A stretch of 64,000 bases of DNA from an uncultured Pelagibacteraceae bacterium (lineage in GTDB: Bacteria > Pseudomonadota > Alphaproteobacteria > Pelagibacterales > Pelagibacteraceae), in the NCBI GenBank assembly GCA_902631535.1, contig CACOYX010000003.1, positions 45,285 through 109,284 of the forward strand. The letters run 5' to 3'. A model generated the notes under the pieces. That model was given only the letters and a program-made list of their open reading frames with translations, was not told the DNA's origin and searched no databases. The position numbers were made by a program, and so were the translations under genes. The first letter of the stretch is position 1. Every line of letters begins with the position of its first letter. Below, one piece after another: positions 33,903-42,413 of the stretch.

Positions 33903-35006
33903 CTATTTGACAGGAAATTTAACTTCTTCTTGTTTTGGTTTTTTATGTCTTAAATCATGAACAATTTTTCTAATCCATGCCATTAACGCCCCAAGCACAA
34001 CTGCAAGAATTATTGCAAAAGCTCCATATAAGAATGGTACATCATTAGACATTTTTACGATAAATTCTGATAAGCTATTTAATTCAGGTGTTGTAACTTT
34101 GCTTCCGTTAAATTCTGTTTTTTTTCTAAAGAAAGAATCGTAGGCGATTGCTACAGCTACACTTATCAAAAGCATTGCAAATAAGGACTTAAGCTCGTTG
34201 TTATCTAAAAATTGACCAATCTTTTGACCTACTTGAACTCCTACAATTGAACCTAAAATTAAAGGAACTACAAGAAACAAGTCAATTGTTCCGTAATTAA
34301 AAGAGTGTAAAATTGTTACTACCGCACTAATGAAAACAGTAACAAACAAAGAAGTGCCAGGAATTAATTTTACAGGCATTCCAATAATATAAATCATTGC
34401 AGGTACCATTAAAAATGCACCACCTATTCCCATCATTGATGCAACAAACCCAACAACAAACCCTAATAAAATAGGAGTGAATGCACTTTCATACAATCCA
34501 GATTTTTTAAACCTCATTCTTAATGGAAGACCTTGTAACCAATTATGATCGTGTAATTTTTTTTTAGTATTTATTTTAGATTTTAAACGATTTCTTTCCC
34601 TTAAAACTTCAATTAACATTAATGTGCCAACTATTGCTAAAAGATACATATACAATAAAGAAATTATTAAACTTATTTTTCCTATTTCTGAAAAAAAAGT
34701 AAAAGTCATAATTCCTATGATAGTTCCAACTACACCTCCTGAGACAATCATTAAACCCATCTTGTAATCTAAAGTTTTCTTATACCAATGAGTAAGAGAG
34801 CCAGATACTGAGGTAGCAAGAATGTTATTAACTTCATTTGGAACTGCGTAAACTGGGGGTATGCCCATAAAAATTAAAAACGGTGTCATCAAAAAACCTC
34901 CTCCAACACCAAAAAGTCCAGATAAAACTCCAACTGCCAAACTTAAAAATAATAAAAGAAAAATATCTATATTTACTTGGGCAATAGGAAGATAAATTTC
35001 AAGCAT
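33903..35006 (-). CDS. TauE/SafE-family (TSUP) exporter, probable sulfite or organosulfonate exporter
   Basis: A 367-residue membrane protein with two TSUP repeats: GLFGVGGGFLMTPFLIFMG (about 33-51) and the matching MGIGGAFLMVPAMIYI near residue 191. A cytoplasmic basic loop (RNRLKSKINTKKK) lies between halves, and the C-terminal tail is basic. TSUP proteins move sulfite, sulfoacetate or sulfur precursors. Placement between suyAB and aprBA suggests that it relieves sulfite build-up from Xsc and SuyAB. Direction of transport is inferred from family knowledge. Confidence 0.85.
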   Translation of the reverse strand: MLEIYLPIAQVNIDIFLLLFLSLAVGVLSGLFGVGGGFLMTPFLIFMGIPPVYAVPNEVNNILATSVSGSLTHWYKKTLDYKMGLMIVSGGVVGTIIGIMTFTFFSEIGKISLIISLLYMYLLAIVGTLMLIEVLRERNRLKSKINTKKKLHDHNWLQGLPLRMRFKKSGLYESAFTPILLGFVVGFVASMMGIGGAFLMVPAMIYIIGMPVKLIPGTSLFVTVFISAVVTILHSFNYGTIDLFLVVPLILGSIVGVQVGQKIGQFLDNNELKSLFAMLLISVAVAIAYDSFFRKKTEFNGSKVTTPELNSLSEFIVKMSNDVPFLYGAFAIILAVVLGALMAWIRKIVHDLRHKKPKQEEVKFPVK

Positions 35007-35045
35007 CTATATTAGGATTATGCCTGAAACATTAGGTTGTCAATC

Positions 35046-35396
35046 TTAATAAATTGTAGCTCCAAAAACTTTTACAAGACCATCTTCTTCGCCTAAAACC
35101 AATCTGCCTAGAAATTCACCAGGCATTGTTTGGCTTGTTTGTTTATACAGAACAGTAATAAATTGATTTCTTCTTATTGTACCTAAAAATTCCTGTTTTT
35201 CTGAAAGACTAGTAAGCAACTTATTATTCGCCCATTGCTTTCCAAGCTCAACCTCATTTGCCCCGTAAAGCATTTGTGATGAAAAGTCTTTTGTAAACCC
35301 GCCATAATCTTTAATGTTAGATGATTTAACTAAATTGTTCCAGATTGGCTGAGCAATATCTTTAATTTCTTTATCAGATTTTTCCAGCAACTCCAT
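35046..35396 (-). CDS. Conserved small protein downstream of aprA, unknown function
   Basis: A 116-residue soluble protein without signal or membrane segments. The N-terminal half is helical (MELLEKSDKEIKDIAQPIWNN) and the C-terminal half strand-rich (FLGTIRRNQFITVLYKQ, EFLGRLVLGEEDG). It begins 6 bases after the aprA stop, so it is almost certainly co-expressed with APS reductase. It has no cysteines that could act in sulfur transfer. No family recognised; it may be an assembly or stability factor. Confidence 0.6.
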   Translation of the reverse strand: MELLEKSDKEIKDIAQPIWNNLVKSSNIKDYGGFTKDFSSQMLYGANEVELGKQWANNKLLTSLSEKQEFLGTIRRNQFITVLYKQTSQTMPGEFLGRLVLGEEDGLVKVFGATIY

Positions 35397-35402
35397 TAAA
35401 CT

Positions 35403-37262
35403 TTATGAAGCTTTCTTTTCCTTCTTTTCATCCACTATATGATAAACTGGAACTTTCTCCATTGTGAACTTTTTAGTCTTAGGATCTCTTCTCGAGACAG
35501 TTAAACAATGCCAGTTATCATCATCAAGTTTTAGATGATCTCCTCGATAATAGTAACCTGGCCATCTGGTTTCCTCTCTGAATTTAGTATGCTCCGTTAC
35601 ACATTGAGAAGTAATAGTTCTATGCTTTAACTCCCATGCTCTCATTAGTTGGTGGTAATCTTCAGCTCCAACATTTTCTAAATCCTCTTCTAACCATTTT
35701 AATAATTCTAAACCTCTATTAAGCATGTTTTCATTAGTCATGTAATTTGTAGCTATTCCACCTACATACTCATCCATAATTCTTTGAAGTCTTTGTAACC
35801 CTTGAATAGGAGAAATATAACTCGGTGATACAGTTCCACCTGTTATTTCATTTCTACCTACTGTGTAGTTTTCTAGAGGTTTATAAATAACTTCTTTTAG
35901 ATCTTTATATTGTTTATCGCTTACTTTAATTCCATCTGCTTTTTTATCTTCGATATATTTCACTGCAGCTTTTGCAGCTAGCCTTCCTTCAGTAAAAGAT
36001 CCTGATGAAAATTTATGTGCGCTTCCTCCTACAGTGTCGCCTGCACCAAATAGTCCATCAACAGTTAACATTCTATTGTAACCCCAGAAATATTCCGGAG
36101 GAGATAAATCTTCTGGCCCACTTACCCAAGCTCCAGAACATGTTGCATGCGATCCCATCACATATGGCTCAGAAGTTGTTAGCTCTGGATTTGTATATTT
36201 TGGATCGATATTTTGTGAAGCCCATACAACAGCTTGACCGACTGTCATTCCTAAAAAGTTTTCCCAACCTACAGTTTCCAAATGGGGATCTTGGAAAGCT
36301 TCTTTGGTCACCATGTGAATTGGTCCGCCCCCAGCTTGTACTTCTTGAATAAAAGCATGATTTCTTAAACATGTAGGTGTTGGATGGTGATCGATATATT
36401 CTCCAACTAACGATTTTGTCTGTTCGTACCATTTTTTTTCATAATTCTCACCATTGGCATTTTGTGTGTAAGTTTTTAAATGAAGGAAGTAAGCTCCAAC
36501 CGGTCCATAGCCATCCTTAAATCTACATAAAACAATTCTGTTTTCCATTTGAGTCATTTTAGCACCAACAGCTATTGGAAGCGCATAAGCCGAACCGTTG
36601 CTCCAAGGAGCGTACCAAGTTCTTCCCATTCCTTCACCAACTGCTCTAGGTTTAAAAATATGTGAAGCTCCACCTGCTGCAACAATTACAGCTTTAGCTT
36701 TAAATACATGATAGTCACCAGTTCTCATATTAAAACCGACAGCTCCGCCAATTCTATTTTCTTTTTCATCATCCATTAAAAGATGAGTAATCATTATTCT
36801 ATTATAAATTTTGTTAGCAGATTTTTTTGCTGCTTCAGCAACTATAGGTTTATAACTTTCACCGTGTATCATGATTTGCCATTTACCTTCTCTTAAATAT
36901 CTTCCAGTTTTTTCATTCTTCATCATAGGTAAACCCCACTCATCAAACATATGAACTGTGGAGTCTACGTGACGAGCCATGTCATAACCTAAATCTTCTC
37001 TAACCATTCCCATTAAGTCATTTCGTGCGTACCTAACATGATCTTCAGGTTGATTTTCATTCCACTGCATACCCATGTAACAATTGATTGCATATAGACC
37101 TTGGGCTACAGCACCACTTCTATCAATGTTAGCTTTTTCAACACAAATTATTTTTAGATCTCTTCCCCAATGTCTAGCTTCGAATGTAGCTCCTGTGCCA
37201 GCCATACCGCCACCGATAATAAGAATATCACTTTCTTCAACGTGTGTTTTTACGCTAGCCAT
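35403..37262 (-). CDS. aprA: Adenylylsulfate reductase, alpha subunit
   Basis: The 619 residues are the usual size for this flavoprotein of the fumarate-reductase superfamily. FAD motif IIGGGMAGTGATFEARHWG lies near residues 15-33, followed by DRSGAVAQGLYAINCY and AGDTVGGSAHKFSSGS, the AprA hallmarks around the substrate pocket. In non-sulfate-reducing marine bacteria it runs in reverse, oxidising sulfite with AMP to APS. Its ATG overlaps the aprB stop by one base. Here it would dispose of sulfite released by Xsc and SuyAB, with electrons passing through AprB to AprM. Confidence 0.95.
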   Translation of the reverse strand: MASVKTHVEESDILIIGGGMAGTGATFEARHWGRDLKIICVEKANIDRSGAVAQGLYAINCYMGMQWNENQPEDHVRYARNDLMGMVREDLGYDMARHVDSTVHMFDEWGLPMMKNEKTGRYLREGKWQIMIHGESYKPIVAEAAKKSANKIYNRIMITHLLMDDEKENRIGGAVGFNMRTGDYHVFKAKAVIVAAGGASHIFKPRAVGEGMGRTWYAPWSNGSAYALPIAVGAKMTQMENRIVLCRFKDGYGPVGAYFLHLKTYTQNANGENYEKKWYEQTKSLVGEYIDHHPTPTCLRNHAFIQEVQAGGGPIHMVTKEAFQDPHLETVGWENFLGMTVGQAVVWASQNIDPKYTNPELTTSEPYVMGSHATCSGAWVSGPEDLSPPEYFWGYNRMLTVDGLFGAGDTVGGSAHKFSSGSFTEGRLAAKAAVKYIEDKKADGIKVSDKQYKDLKEVIYKPLENYTVGRNEITGGTVSPSYISPIQGLQRLQRIMDEYVGGIATNYMTNENMLNRGLELLKWLEEDLENVGAEDYHQLMRAWELKHRTITSQCVTEHTKFREETRWPGYYYRGDHLKLDDDNWHCLTVSRRDPKTKKFTMEKVPVYHIVDEKKEKKAS

Positions 37263-37732
37263 TAATAGTAAACACCTTTTTTAAAAGAGTCTTTGCTTAC
37301 AGTTGGAAGGTCCCCGTCAATATTTAAACCTTTTGGTTCAGTGTAAAGTCTTTGTGTAGTTATTTCTCCTTGATTTGGTTTATCTTCCTCTGCAAGTTTT
37401 GGAATAAATTTACCCCAAGGTTTTGTTGTGATTGGTGATACGAAGTTTTTTTCAGTTCCGTTTCTAAATTTTATTCTCCAAGAAATAGTTCCTTTTTCTT
37501 CTTCTCTTCTCACTCTTACGCTATGTCCCATCGGAGCAAAATCAGCGTAACCTCGAACATCAATTGCATGATTTGGGCAAGCTTTCACACATGAATAACA
37601 CTCCCAACAAAAGTTAGGCTCTATATTTTTTGCTCGCCTAATTGTTTCGTCAATATGCATTATATCTGATGGGCAGATGTCCACGCAATGCCCGCAGCCA
37701 TCACATCTAGTCATGTATACAAAAGTTGACAT
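37262..37732 (-). CDS. aprB: Adenylylsulfate reductase, beta subunit
   Basis: A 156-residue iron-sulfur protein with two complete four-cysteine motifs for [4Fe-4S] clusters, C10/C13/C16/C20 and C42/C45/C48/C52 (the second CWECYSCVKAC). The C-terminal arm wraps AprA in known structures. It carries electrons between AprA FAD and the membrane partner. It is encoded between aprM and aprA with a one-base overlap to aprA. Length and motif spacing fit the family exactly. Confidence 0.95.
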   Translation of the reverse strand: MSTFVYMTRCDGCGHCVDICPSDIMHIDETIRRAKNIEPNFCWECYSCVKACPNHAIDVRGYADFAPMGHSVRVRREEEKGTISWRIKFRNGTEKNFVSPITTKPWGKFIPKLAEEDKPNQGEITTQRLYTEPKGLNIDGDLPTVSKDSFKKGVYY

Positions 37733-37772
37733 AAATTATTTTTCTCCCTTAAAGTTTAATAACATAAATTTT

Positions 37773-38567
37773 CTAATAATGCTTCGGTTGTTCTCTTTTA
37801 ATTCCCAGCCCGAATTGCTCCGGAGCATCAGCAGGTGGTGGCAAATTGTCTCTAGAACCATCAGCTTCAGCTAAATTTTTTTGTATTGCTGCGCCAGGTT
37901 TATAAAACATATGAGCGAATTTTGACCAGTAAACACCTCCAAATAAAACTAGATTTGACACAATAAATAAAACTAAAAATAAATAACTAAGACCAGTCAT
38001 CCCTGAATATTGTGTGTAAGACCACACTAAACCAAATGTTGCGCAACCTAATAAAGCTAAAACAAATAAATCTGCTTTTATAATTCTGTACCAAGGGTGT
38101 GCCTCTGCGGAAACATCAACTCTTAAGAAAAACCAAAACCAATAACCACCTATACAAGTTAAGATAGCTCCAATGTGCCATAGAGCTGTTAAAGCTGATG
38201 GAGTTTCAATACCAACAGATGAATAAGAAAAAATTAGAATAGCTGAACAAACCCAAAAAATAATAGTTCCATACATGCCTAAAACATGCGCCAATCTTCT
38301 TTTTCCCCATCCTAGTTCTGATGTTGTTGCAATATCATGAGCAACAGTTTTTAAAATAACTGAAGTTCTTTTCGCATTAGATAATTCTATCTGTGCATTT
38401 TTTTTAGCTTTTTTTGCGTTCTCAAAAAAATATTTAACATTTTTTTTGTGTCTTATGTCAACCAAAACACCAATTAATGTGAGAACCACCATGGCTATTA
38501 CAAAACCTTGCATCGCAAATGCTGGAATTATTTCTGATAGAGTAGAGAATGGATTATTAGTTAACAT
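37773..38567 (-). CDS. aprM: AprM-like membrane anchor of APS reductase
   Basis: A 264-residue protein with about six hydrophobic spans (for example 15-34, 95-115, 127-147, 165-182, 190-210). A basic loop rich in Lys (FENAKKAKKNAQ) follows the first helix. Position immediately upstream of aprBA and size match AprM, the putative membrane electron-transfer partner in sulfite-oxidising bacteria lacking QmoABC. Several histidines lie at membrane-proximal positions and could ligate heme, but this is not certain. Confidence 0.8.
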   Translation of the reverse strand: MLTNNPFSTLSEIIPAFAMQGFVIAMVVLTLIGVLVDIRHKKNVKYFFENAKKAKKNAQIELSNAKRTSVILKTVAHDIATTSELGWGKRRLAHVLGMYGTIIFWVCSAILIFSYSSVGIETPSALTALWHIGAILTCIGGYWFWFFLRVDVSAEAHPWYRIIKADLFVLALLGCATFGLVWSYTQYSGMTGLSYLFLVLFIVSNLVLFGGVYWSKFAHMFYKPGAAIQKNLAEADGSRDNLPPPADAPEQFGLGIKREQPKHY

Positions 38568-38619
38568 TGAATATTTATATATAGGCCTATTTTAGAGGTC
38601 AAGTGAGAATGAATCTCAA

Positions 38620-39000
38620 CTATTTTAGCTTTCCCTCTTTTCTCATCTGTTCTCTAATTTTAGTCGCTGAAATTTGTTGTGTTTTCTCGTCTAATACGAT
38701 TTCTTCAATCTTATAACCAACTCCTCTTCCGTAGCAAATATTAGTTATATTAGGAACTAAAGTGACTTGAATTCTATTTTTGTAATCTTTTAATGCCTCA
38801 AAAATATTTTTTTTAACAGTTTCAAAGTCAAACGGATTGTCATCGACACCTTTTACATCTCGAACCATAATATTTACCTGTCCAGTTTTTTTTAATGTCT
38901 CTTCAAAGAGTTTTTGATGACCAGCATGCCATGGTTGCCAACGACCTAGCATTTGTGCAGTAGGATGTTTATTATCCCAAACGTGATTATCGTTTTTCAT
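38620..39000 (-). CDS. Nucleotidyltransferase-superfamily protein (CTP_transf-like)
   Basis: A 126-residue protein with both signature motifs: the HxGH type GRWQPWHAGH (19-28; H25 and H28) and ISATKIR (110-116). These bind the nucleoside triphosphate and transfer AMP or CMP to a phosphate or sulfate. Adjacent conserved segments are MVRDVKGVDDNPFDFE and VPNITNICYGRGVGY. It lies 52 bases upstream of aprM on the same strand. An ATP-sulfurylase-like or cofactor adenylyltransferase role fits the location, but the true substrate is unknown. Confidence 0.8.
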   Translation of the reverse strand: MKNDNHVWDNKHPTAQMLGRWQPWHAGHQKLFEETLKKTGQVNIMVRDVKGVDDNPFDFETVKKNIFEALKDYKNRIQVTLVPNITNICYGRGVGYKIEEIVLDEKTQQISATKIREQMRKEGKLK

Positions 39001-39022
39001 ATTTGCGAGCTAAAAGATAATT

Positions 39023-39694
39023 TTAAGCAGCAATAGTTTGAAGTTTATGTTTAGTAGTCATCCCGCTTAAGAAATTCCATAAATATCTAGCAGTCAACAA
39101 TGAAGCTGATTCAGCTTTTTCCTGTTCTTCTTTAGAAAGACTATCTAATAATTTTTCGCATTCAGCTCTATGAATTACATCTGCAGATTTATGCGCCTCA
39201 AAAAATTCAAGGCCCTCTTTAGATTTTACTCCATAAAATTTTTTTAACCCTTGAATTTTAGTCTCAGCTATTTCAGGTATTTGCCTTTCATAAGTATATA
39301 AAGATGCAAGACCTTCAGCATACGATTTTCTAGCTTGAGAAAAAAAATTATCAATCATATCTTTTGTAAACCAGTCTAGCTTTGCATTTTCAATTTCTTT
39401 TTCATCAGCTCCAAGAGCTTTAGCAAAATTTTTCCATAACTTAGGATGGTCACCATCTTTGTTTTCTTCATCTTGCAAATTTTCTAAAAGAATTCTTCTT
39501 TTTTCCAAATCCTCGCAAATTGAATGTGTTGCGCTGATGTATCTTGGAAACGCTTTAACATGTTGGTAATATTGCTCTGCATAATCTTTAATAATTTCAC
39601 GAGTTAGTTTTCCCTCGTTCCAATAAATTTGATAGAAAGGATGTTTAAGTAAATGATATTTGTCTAATTTCGCACCTAATTCTTTTGAAAACAT
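39023..39694 (-). CDS. CADD-like heme-oxygenase-fold diiron protein, candidate p-aminobenzoate synthase
   Basis: This 223-residue, all-helical protein of the TenA/PqqC/heme-oxygenase-like fold has the six metal ligands of chlamydial CADD in register: E76, H83, E136, H168, D172, H175. Y21 and K146 match, with the same offset, the tyrosine and lysine implicated in self-sacrificing PABA formation by CADD. TenA-type thiaminases lack this ligand set. AAGGAG precedes the ATG. If correct, it gives the cell folate precursor PABA without PabABC. The alternative is another heme-oxygenase-like diiron oxygenase. Confidence 0.72.
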   Translation of the reverse strand: MFSKELGAKLDKYHLLKHPFYQIYWNEGKLTREIIKDYAEQYYQHVKAFPRYISATHSICEDLEKRRILLENLQDEENKDGDHPKLWKNFAKALGADEKEIENAKLDWFTKDMIDNFFSQARKSYAEGLASLYTYERQIPEIAETKIQGLKKFYGVKSKEGLEFFEAHKSADVIHRAECEKLLDSLSKEEQEKAESASLLTARYLWNFLSGMTTKHKLQTIAA

Positions 39695-39835
39695 TTTTTT
39701 CTCCTTTTTTTTATTATTACAAGTTTAAATTATAAATGTTTTAATGAAAAAATTATCCACACTTTTTAGTTGTGTAATTACAAATGTTCACGTTTTGATT
39801 CACTTTTGATTCCTAATCAGACTCAAAATACAACT

Positions 39836-41056
39836 TTAAAGAGTGTTATCCACACGAACTAAACGTGTCTCGTCTATAGGGTAATGAACAATTGTAGCAA
39901 AAATAGAAAGGGCAATAGCCATATACCAAGCGTAATCATAACTTCCATAGGTATCAAAAAAATACCCTCCCAAAAATGCGCCAGCAAAAGCTCCAAATTG
40001 ATGACATAAAAAAACTATACCAAATAAAGTGCTTAAATATTTTGTGCCAAAAATTTGAGCGACTATTCCATTAGTTGGAGGAACAGTAGATAACCATAAA
40101 AGTCCAAAAGTAATTCCAAATATAATTGAATTGAGCATTGAAGGAGTAGAAAAAATAAATACACATATACTTAAAGCTCTTAAGGAGTAAAGAATGCTCA
40201 GTAAATTTTTCTTTTTATATTTAGTGCCGAGAAACCCCATACCCAAAGTACCAAAAATATTAAAAAAACCAATTAACGCTAAAATTATTGTAGCGGACCA
40301 TCCTTCCATACCTCTATCTTGCATATATCCAGGTATGTGGGTTCCTACTAGTGTAATTTGAAATCCGCATACAAAAAAACCTAAAACTAACAATATATAT
40401 CCTCTATGAGAAAAAGCTTCTTTAATTGCAGACAAAAAAGTTTGGTCTCTATCAGCTTGGGATGAATTAATCACCGTTTTTGCTGGAAATAAAAAAATTG
40501 AAACAGCAAGGCCTATTACTATAAATATCATAAAGTATTTTAAAGTTTGCTCCCACTCAAATTCTACCAGGCTATATTTTGTAAGTAGCGGTGATAAAAA
40601 ATAACCTATGGAAGCTGCAGCTGTAACAACTCCTGTAGCAATAGTCCGTGTTTCGTTAGGAAAATGCTTTCCAACTTCAGATACCGGAACACCAATTGCT
40701 GTTGCTCCTAAAGCTGTTCCAACTAAAACCCCTAATGCTAATTGAAAATAAATTCCAGTGTTAGGACCAGAATAAAGCATAAAAATACCAAGGGCGAAAA
40801 TTAGGAATCCCAAAAATACAGCTTTGTTACCCCCAAATTTATCAGCTAATAGTCCAAATATAGGGGCAAAAAATCCCCAAAATAACATTTGAATACCTAT
40901 TGCTAAACCAAATTCTGTTCTTGTAACTCCAAGACCTCTTTCAAATGCATCGAAGAAAAGTCCAAAAGTTTGCCTGAGACCCATTGAAATTAAAATAATA
41001 CTACATGCTGAAATTAAAACTATAAGGGCAAGTCTATTGGGAATAAAATTAAACAT
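39836..41056 (-). CDS. MFS transporter (monocarboxylate/oxalate-formate antiporter-like)
   Basis: A 406-residue protein with 12 predicted spans. GLLADKFGG (about 63-71) after span two is the MFS motif A, and the first half resembles MCT/OFA-type permeases (GLRQTFGLFFDAFE near residue 26). The C-terminal half includes TYGSYDYAWYMA. It would move a small organic anion. Its ATG overlaps the stop of the upstream cystathionine-lyase-type gene by one base, so an amino-acid or sulfur-compound link is possible. Substrate not predictable. Confidence 0.85.
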   Translation of the reverse strand: MFNFIPNRLALIVLISACSIILISMGLRQTFGLFFDAFERGLGVTRTEFGLAIGIQMLFWGFFAPIFGLLADKFGGNKAVFLGFLIFALGIFMLYSGPNTGIYFQLALGVLVGTALGATAIGVPVSEVGKHFPNETRTIATGVVTAAASIGYFLSPLLTKYSLVEFEWEQTLKYFMIFIVIGLAVSIFLFPAKTVINSSQADRDQTFLSAIKEAFSHRGYILLVLGFFVCGFQITLVGTHIPGYMQDRGMEGWSATIILALIGFFNIFGTLGMGFLGTKYKKKNLLSILYSLRALSICVFIFSTPSMLNSIIFGITFGLLWLSTVPPTNGIVAQIFGTKYLSTLFGIVFLCHQFGAFAGAFLGGYFFDTYGSYDYAWYMAIALSIFATIVHYPIDETRLVRVDNTL

Positions 41057-42252
41057 TATTTAATATACCTTAAGGATCTTTTTAAATCATTAATTAAATC
41101 TTTTGGGTCTTCTAAACCAATATGTAATCTAACTATATGCTCATCTTTTTTAAATCTAAAATACTTTCTTCCTTGAAGGTACTCATCTTTTTTATTTGAA
41201 CGAAGTTCTTGTAAAATTGCAAGACTTTCAAATCCTCCCCAACTATAACCTATTCCGAATAATTCTAAAGAATTTACAAATTTAATTACAGAAGATTTTT
41301 TTTTGCTTTTTACCACTATAGACAATAACCCAGTCGCACCAGAGTAATATTTTTTCCATAATTTATAATTCTTACTAGATGGATTATAAGGATATAAAAT
41401 TTCTTTTACTTTTTTTTGTTTCCTTAAAAAATTAATAATCTTTTTAGTATTTTCATAATGTTGATTTAATCTTGTGTCTAATGTTCTCAAACCCCTAATA
41501 ATTAGATAAGCTTCATCAGCAGACATTCTGTATCCTGAGAGTTTATAAAAGAACATTATTTGTTTAAAAACTTTTTTATTAACTGCAAGTGAACCACCCA
41601 TAGCATCTGAATGACCAGAAAAATATTTTGTTGCGGAAGAGAATGACATATCAAATCCAAGTTTTAAAGGTTTCAGATACAAGGGGGTACCCCAAGTATT
41701 ATCTAAGAAAGTAAATATTTTTTTCTTCTTAGCTAGATTAACAATTTTAGATAAATCTTGAAATTCAAAAGTATTACTCCCTGGATTTTCAACTAATATC
41801 ATTTTTGTTTTTTTTGTAACTTTATTTTTCAAATCTTCAAATGAGTCTGGATTGTAAAACTTTGCCATAACATTGAATTCTTTAAGTAATTTTTCAGAAA
41901 TTTCTTTGGTTGGTCCATAAACATTATCTGAAACTACAATTTCGTCTCCTGGCCTACATAAACTCATAATTGCTAGAGCTACTCCTCCAAATCCAGTCCC
42001 TGTCAAAAAAACATGAAAAGCTTGCTCAAGTTCTTTAAGTATATTTTCTAATTCAATAGTAGTAGAACTTCCGTAGCGACCATAACTGTAGTGACTAATT
42101 TTTTGATGTTTTTTTATTTTTTTTTCATGCTGATAAAGCTCCTGCATACTGTTAAAAAGAATTGTAGATGCTCTTATTACTGCAGGATTTGCAGATCTAT
42201 TTGAGCTATCTTTAATTGGATGTTTAAGGAATGTCTTTATAGACTTTTTCAT
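41056..42252 (-). CDS. Cys/Met metabolism PLP enzyme (cystathionine beta-lyase type)
   Basis: A 398-residue gamma-family PLP enzyme. SYGRYGSSTT (56-65) carries the phosphate-binding Tyr and Arg, D184 contacts the pyridine nitrogen, and K209 in SSATKYFSGHSD is the Schiff-base lysine. HSDAMGG following the lysine is typical of MetC/YnbB-like cystathionine beta-lyases. It would cleave cystathionine or cysteine conjugates to a thiol, pyruvate and ammonia. It is the first gene of a two-gene operon with the MFS transporter. It is hard to separate lyase from gamma-synthase activity by eye. Confidence 0.85.
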   Translation of the reverse strand: MKKSIKTFLKHPIKDSSNRSANPAVIRASTILFNSMQELYQHEKKIKKHQKISHYSYGRYGSSTTIELENILKELEQAFHVFLTGTGFGGVALAIMSLCRPGDEIVVSDNVYGPTKEISEKLLKEFNVMAKFYNPDSFEDLKNKVTKKTKMILVENPGSNTFEFQDLSKIVNLAKKKKIFTFLDNTWGTPLYLKPLKLGFDMSFSSATKYFSGHSDAMGGSLAVNKKVFKQIMFFYKLSGYRMSADEAYLIIRGLRTLDTRLNQHYENTKKIINFLRKQKKVKEILYPYNPSSKNYKLWKKYYSGATGLLSIVVKSKKKSSVIKFVNSLELFGIGYSWGGFESLAILQELRSNKKDEYLQGRKYFRFKKDEHIVRLHIGLEDPKDLINDLKRSLRYIK

Positions 42253-42303
42253 AAATAATTATAATTGATCTTTATATATTAATTGTCTAATTAAGATACT
42301 AAA

Positions 42304-42309
42304 AGGAGG
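42304..42309 (+). promoter_or_regulatory. Strong Shine-Dalgarno before a 27-codon gene
   Basis: AGGAGG at 42304-42309 stands 7 bases before the ATG at 42317. Such a perfect ribosome-binding site is rare in this window, where most genes lack one, and it argues that the very short frame is translated at a high rate. Confidence 0.75.
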
Positions 42310-42316
42310 CAAAAAT

Positions 42317-42400
42317 ATGGGTTACCCTAAAAAGCACCGTGGTAGAAGAAAAATTGGCTCAAAAAAAAGAAGAGCAAGAAAAAGAAATAAGAAAAAATAA
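42317..42400 (+). CDS. 27-residue highly basic peptide, ribosomal-protein-like
   Basis: The frame encodes MGYPKKHRGRRKIGSKKRRA and then RKRNKKK: 27 residues, of which 17 are Lys or Arg and none acidic. It has a perfect AGGAGG at ideal spacing, its own ATG and TAA, and lies between divergent and downstream genes in otherwise unused DNA. Size and charge recall the tiny ribosomal proteins bTHX and bS22 (COX24/AURKAIP1-like), which bury themselves in 16S rRNA. Homology cannot be shown from so few residues. An RNA-binding or ribosome-associated role is the best guess. Confidence 0.7.
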   Translation: MGYPKKHRGRRKIGSKKRRARKRNKKK

Positions 42401-42413
42401 TCACTAAAATTTT

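Noticed and set aside
36005..36432. Overlapping open frames on both strands inside aprA
   Set aside because: AprA is complete and conserved across this stretch, so these frames are by-products of its codon use.
39797..39820. Short direct repeat TTTTGATTC twice upstream of the CADD-like gene
   Set aside because: Two 9-base AT-rich copies close together are expected by chance and no further copy is seen.
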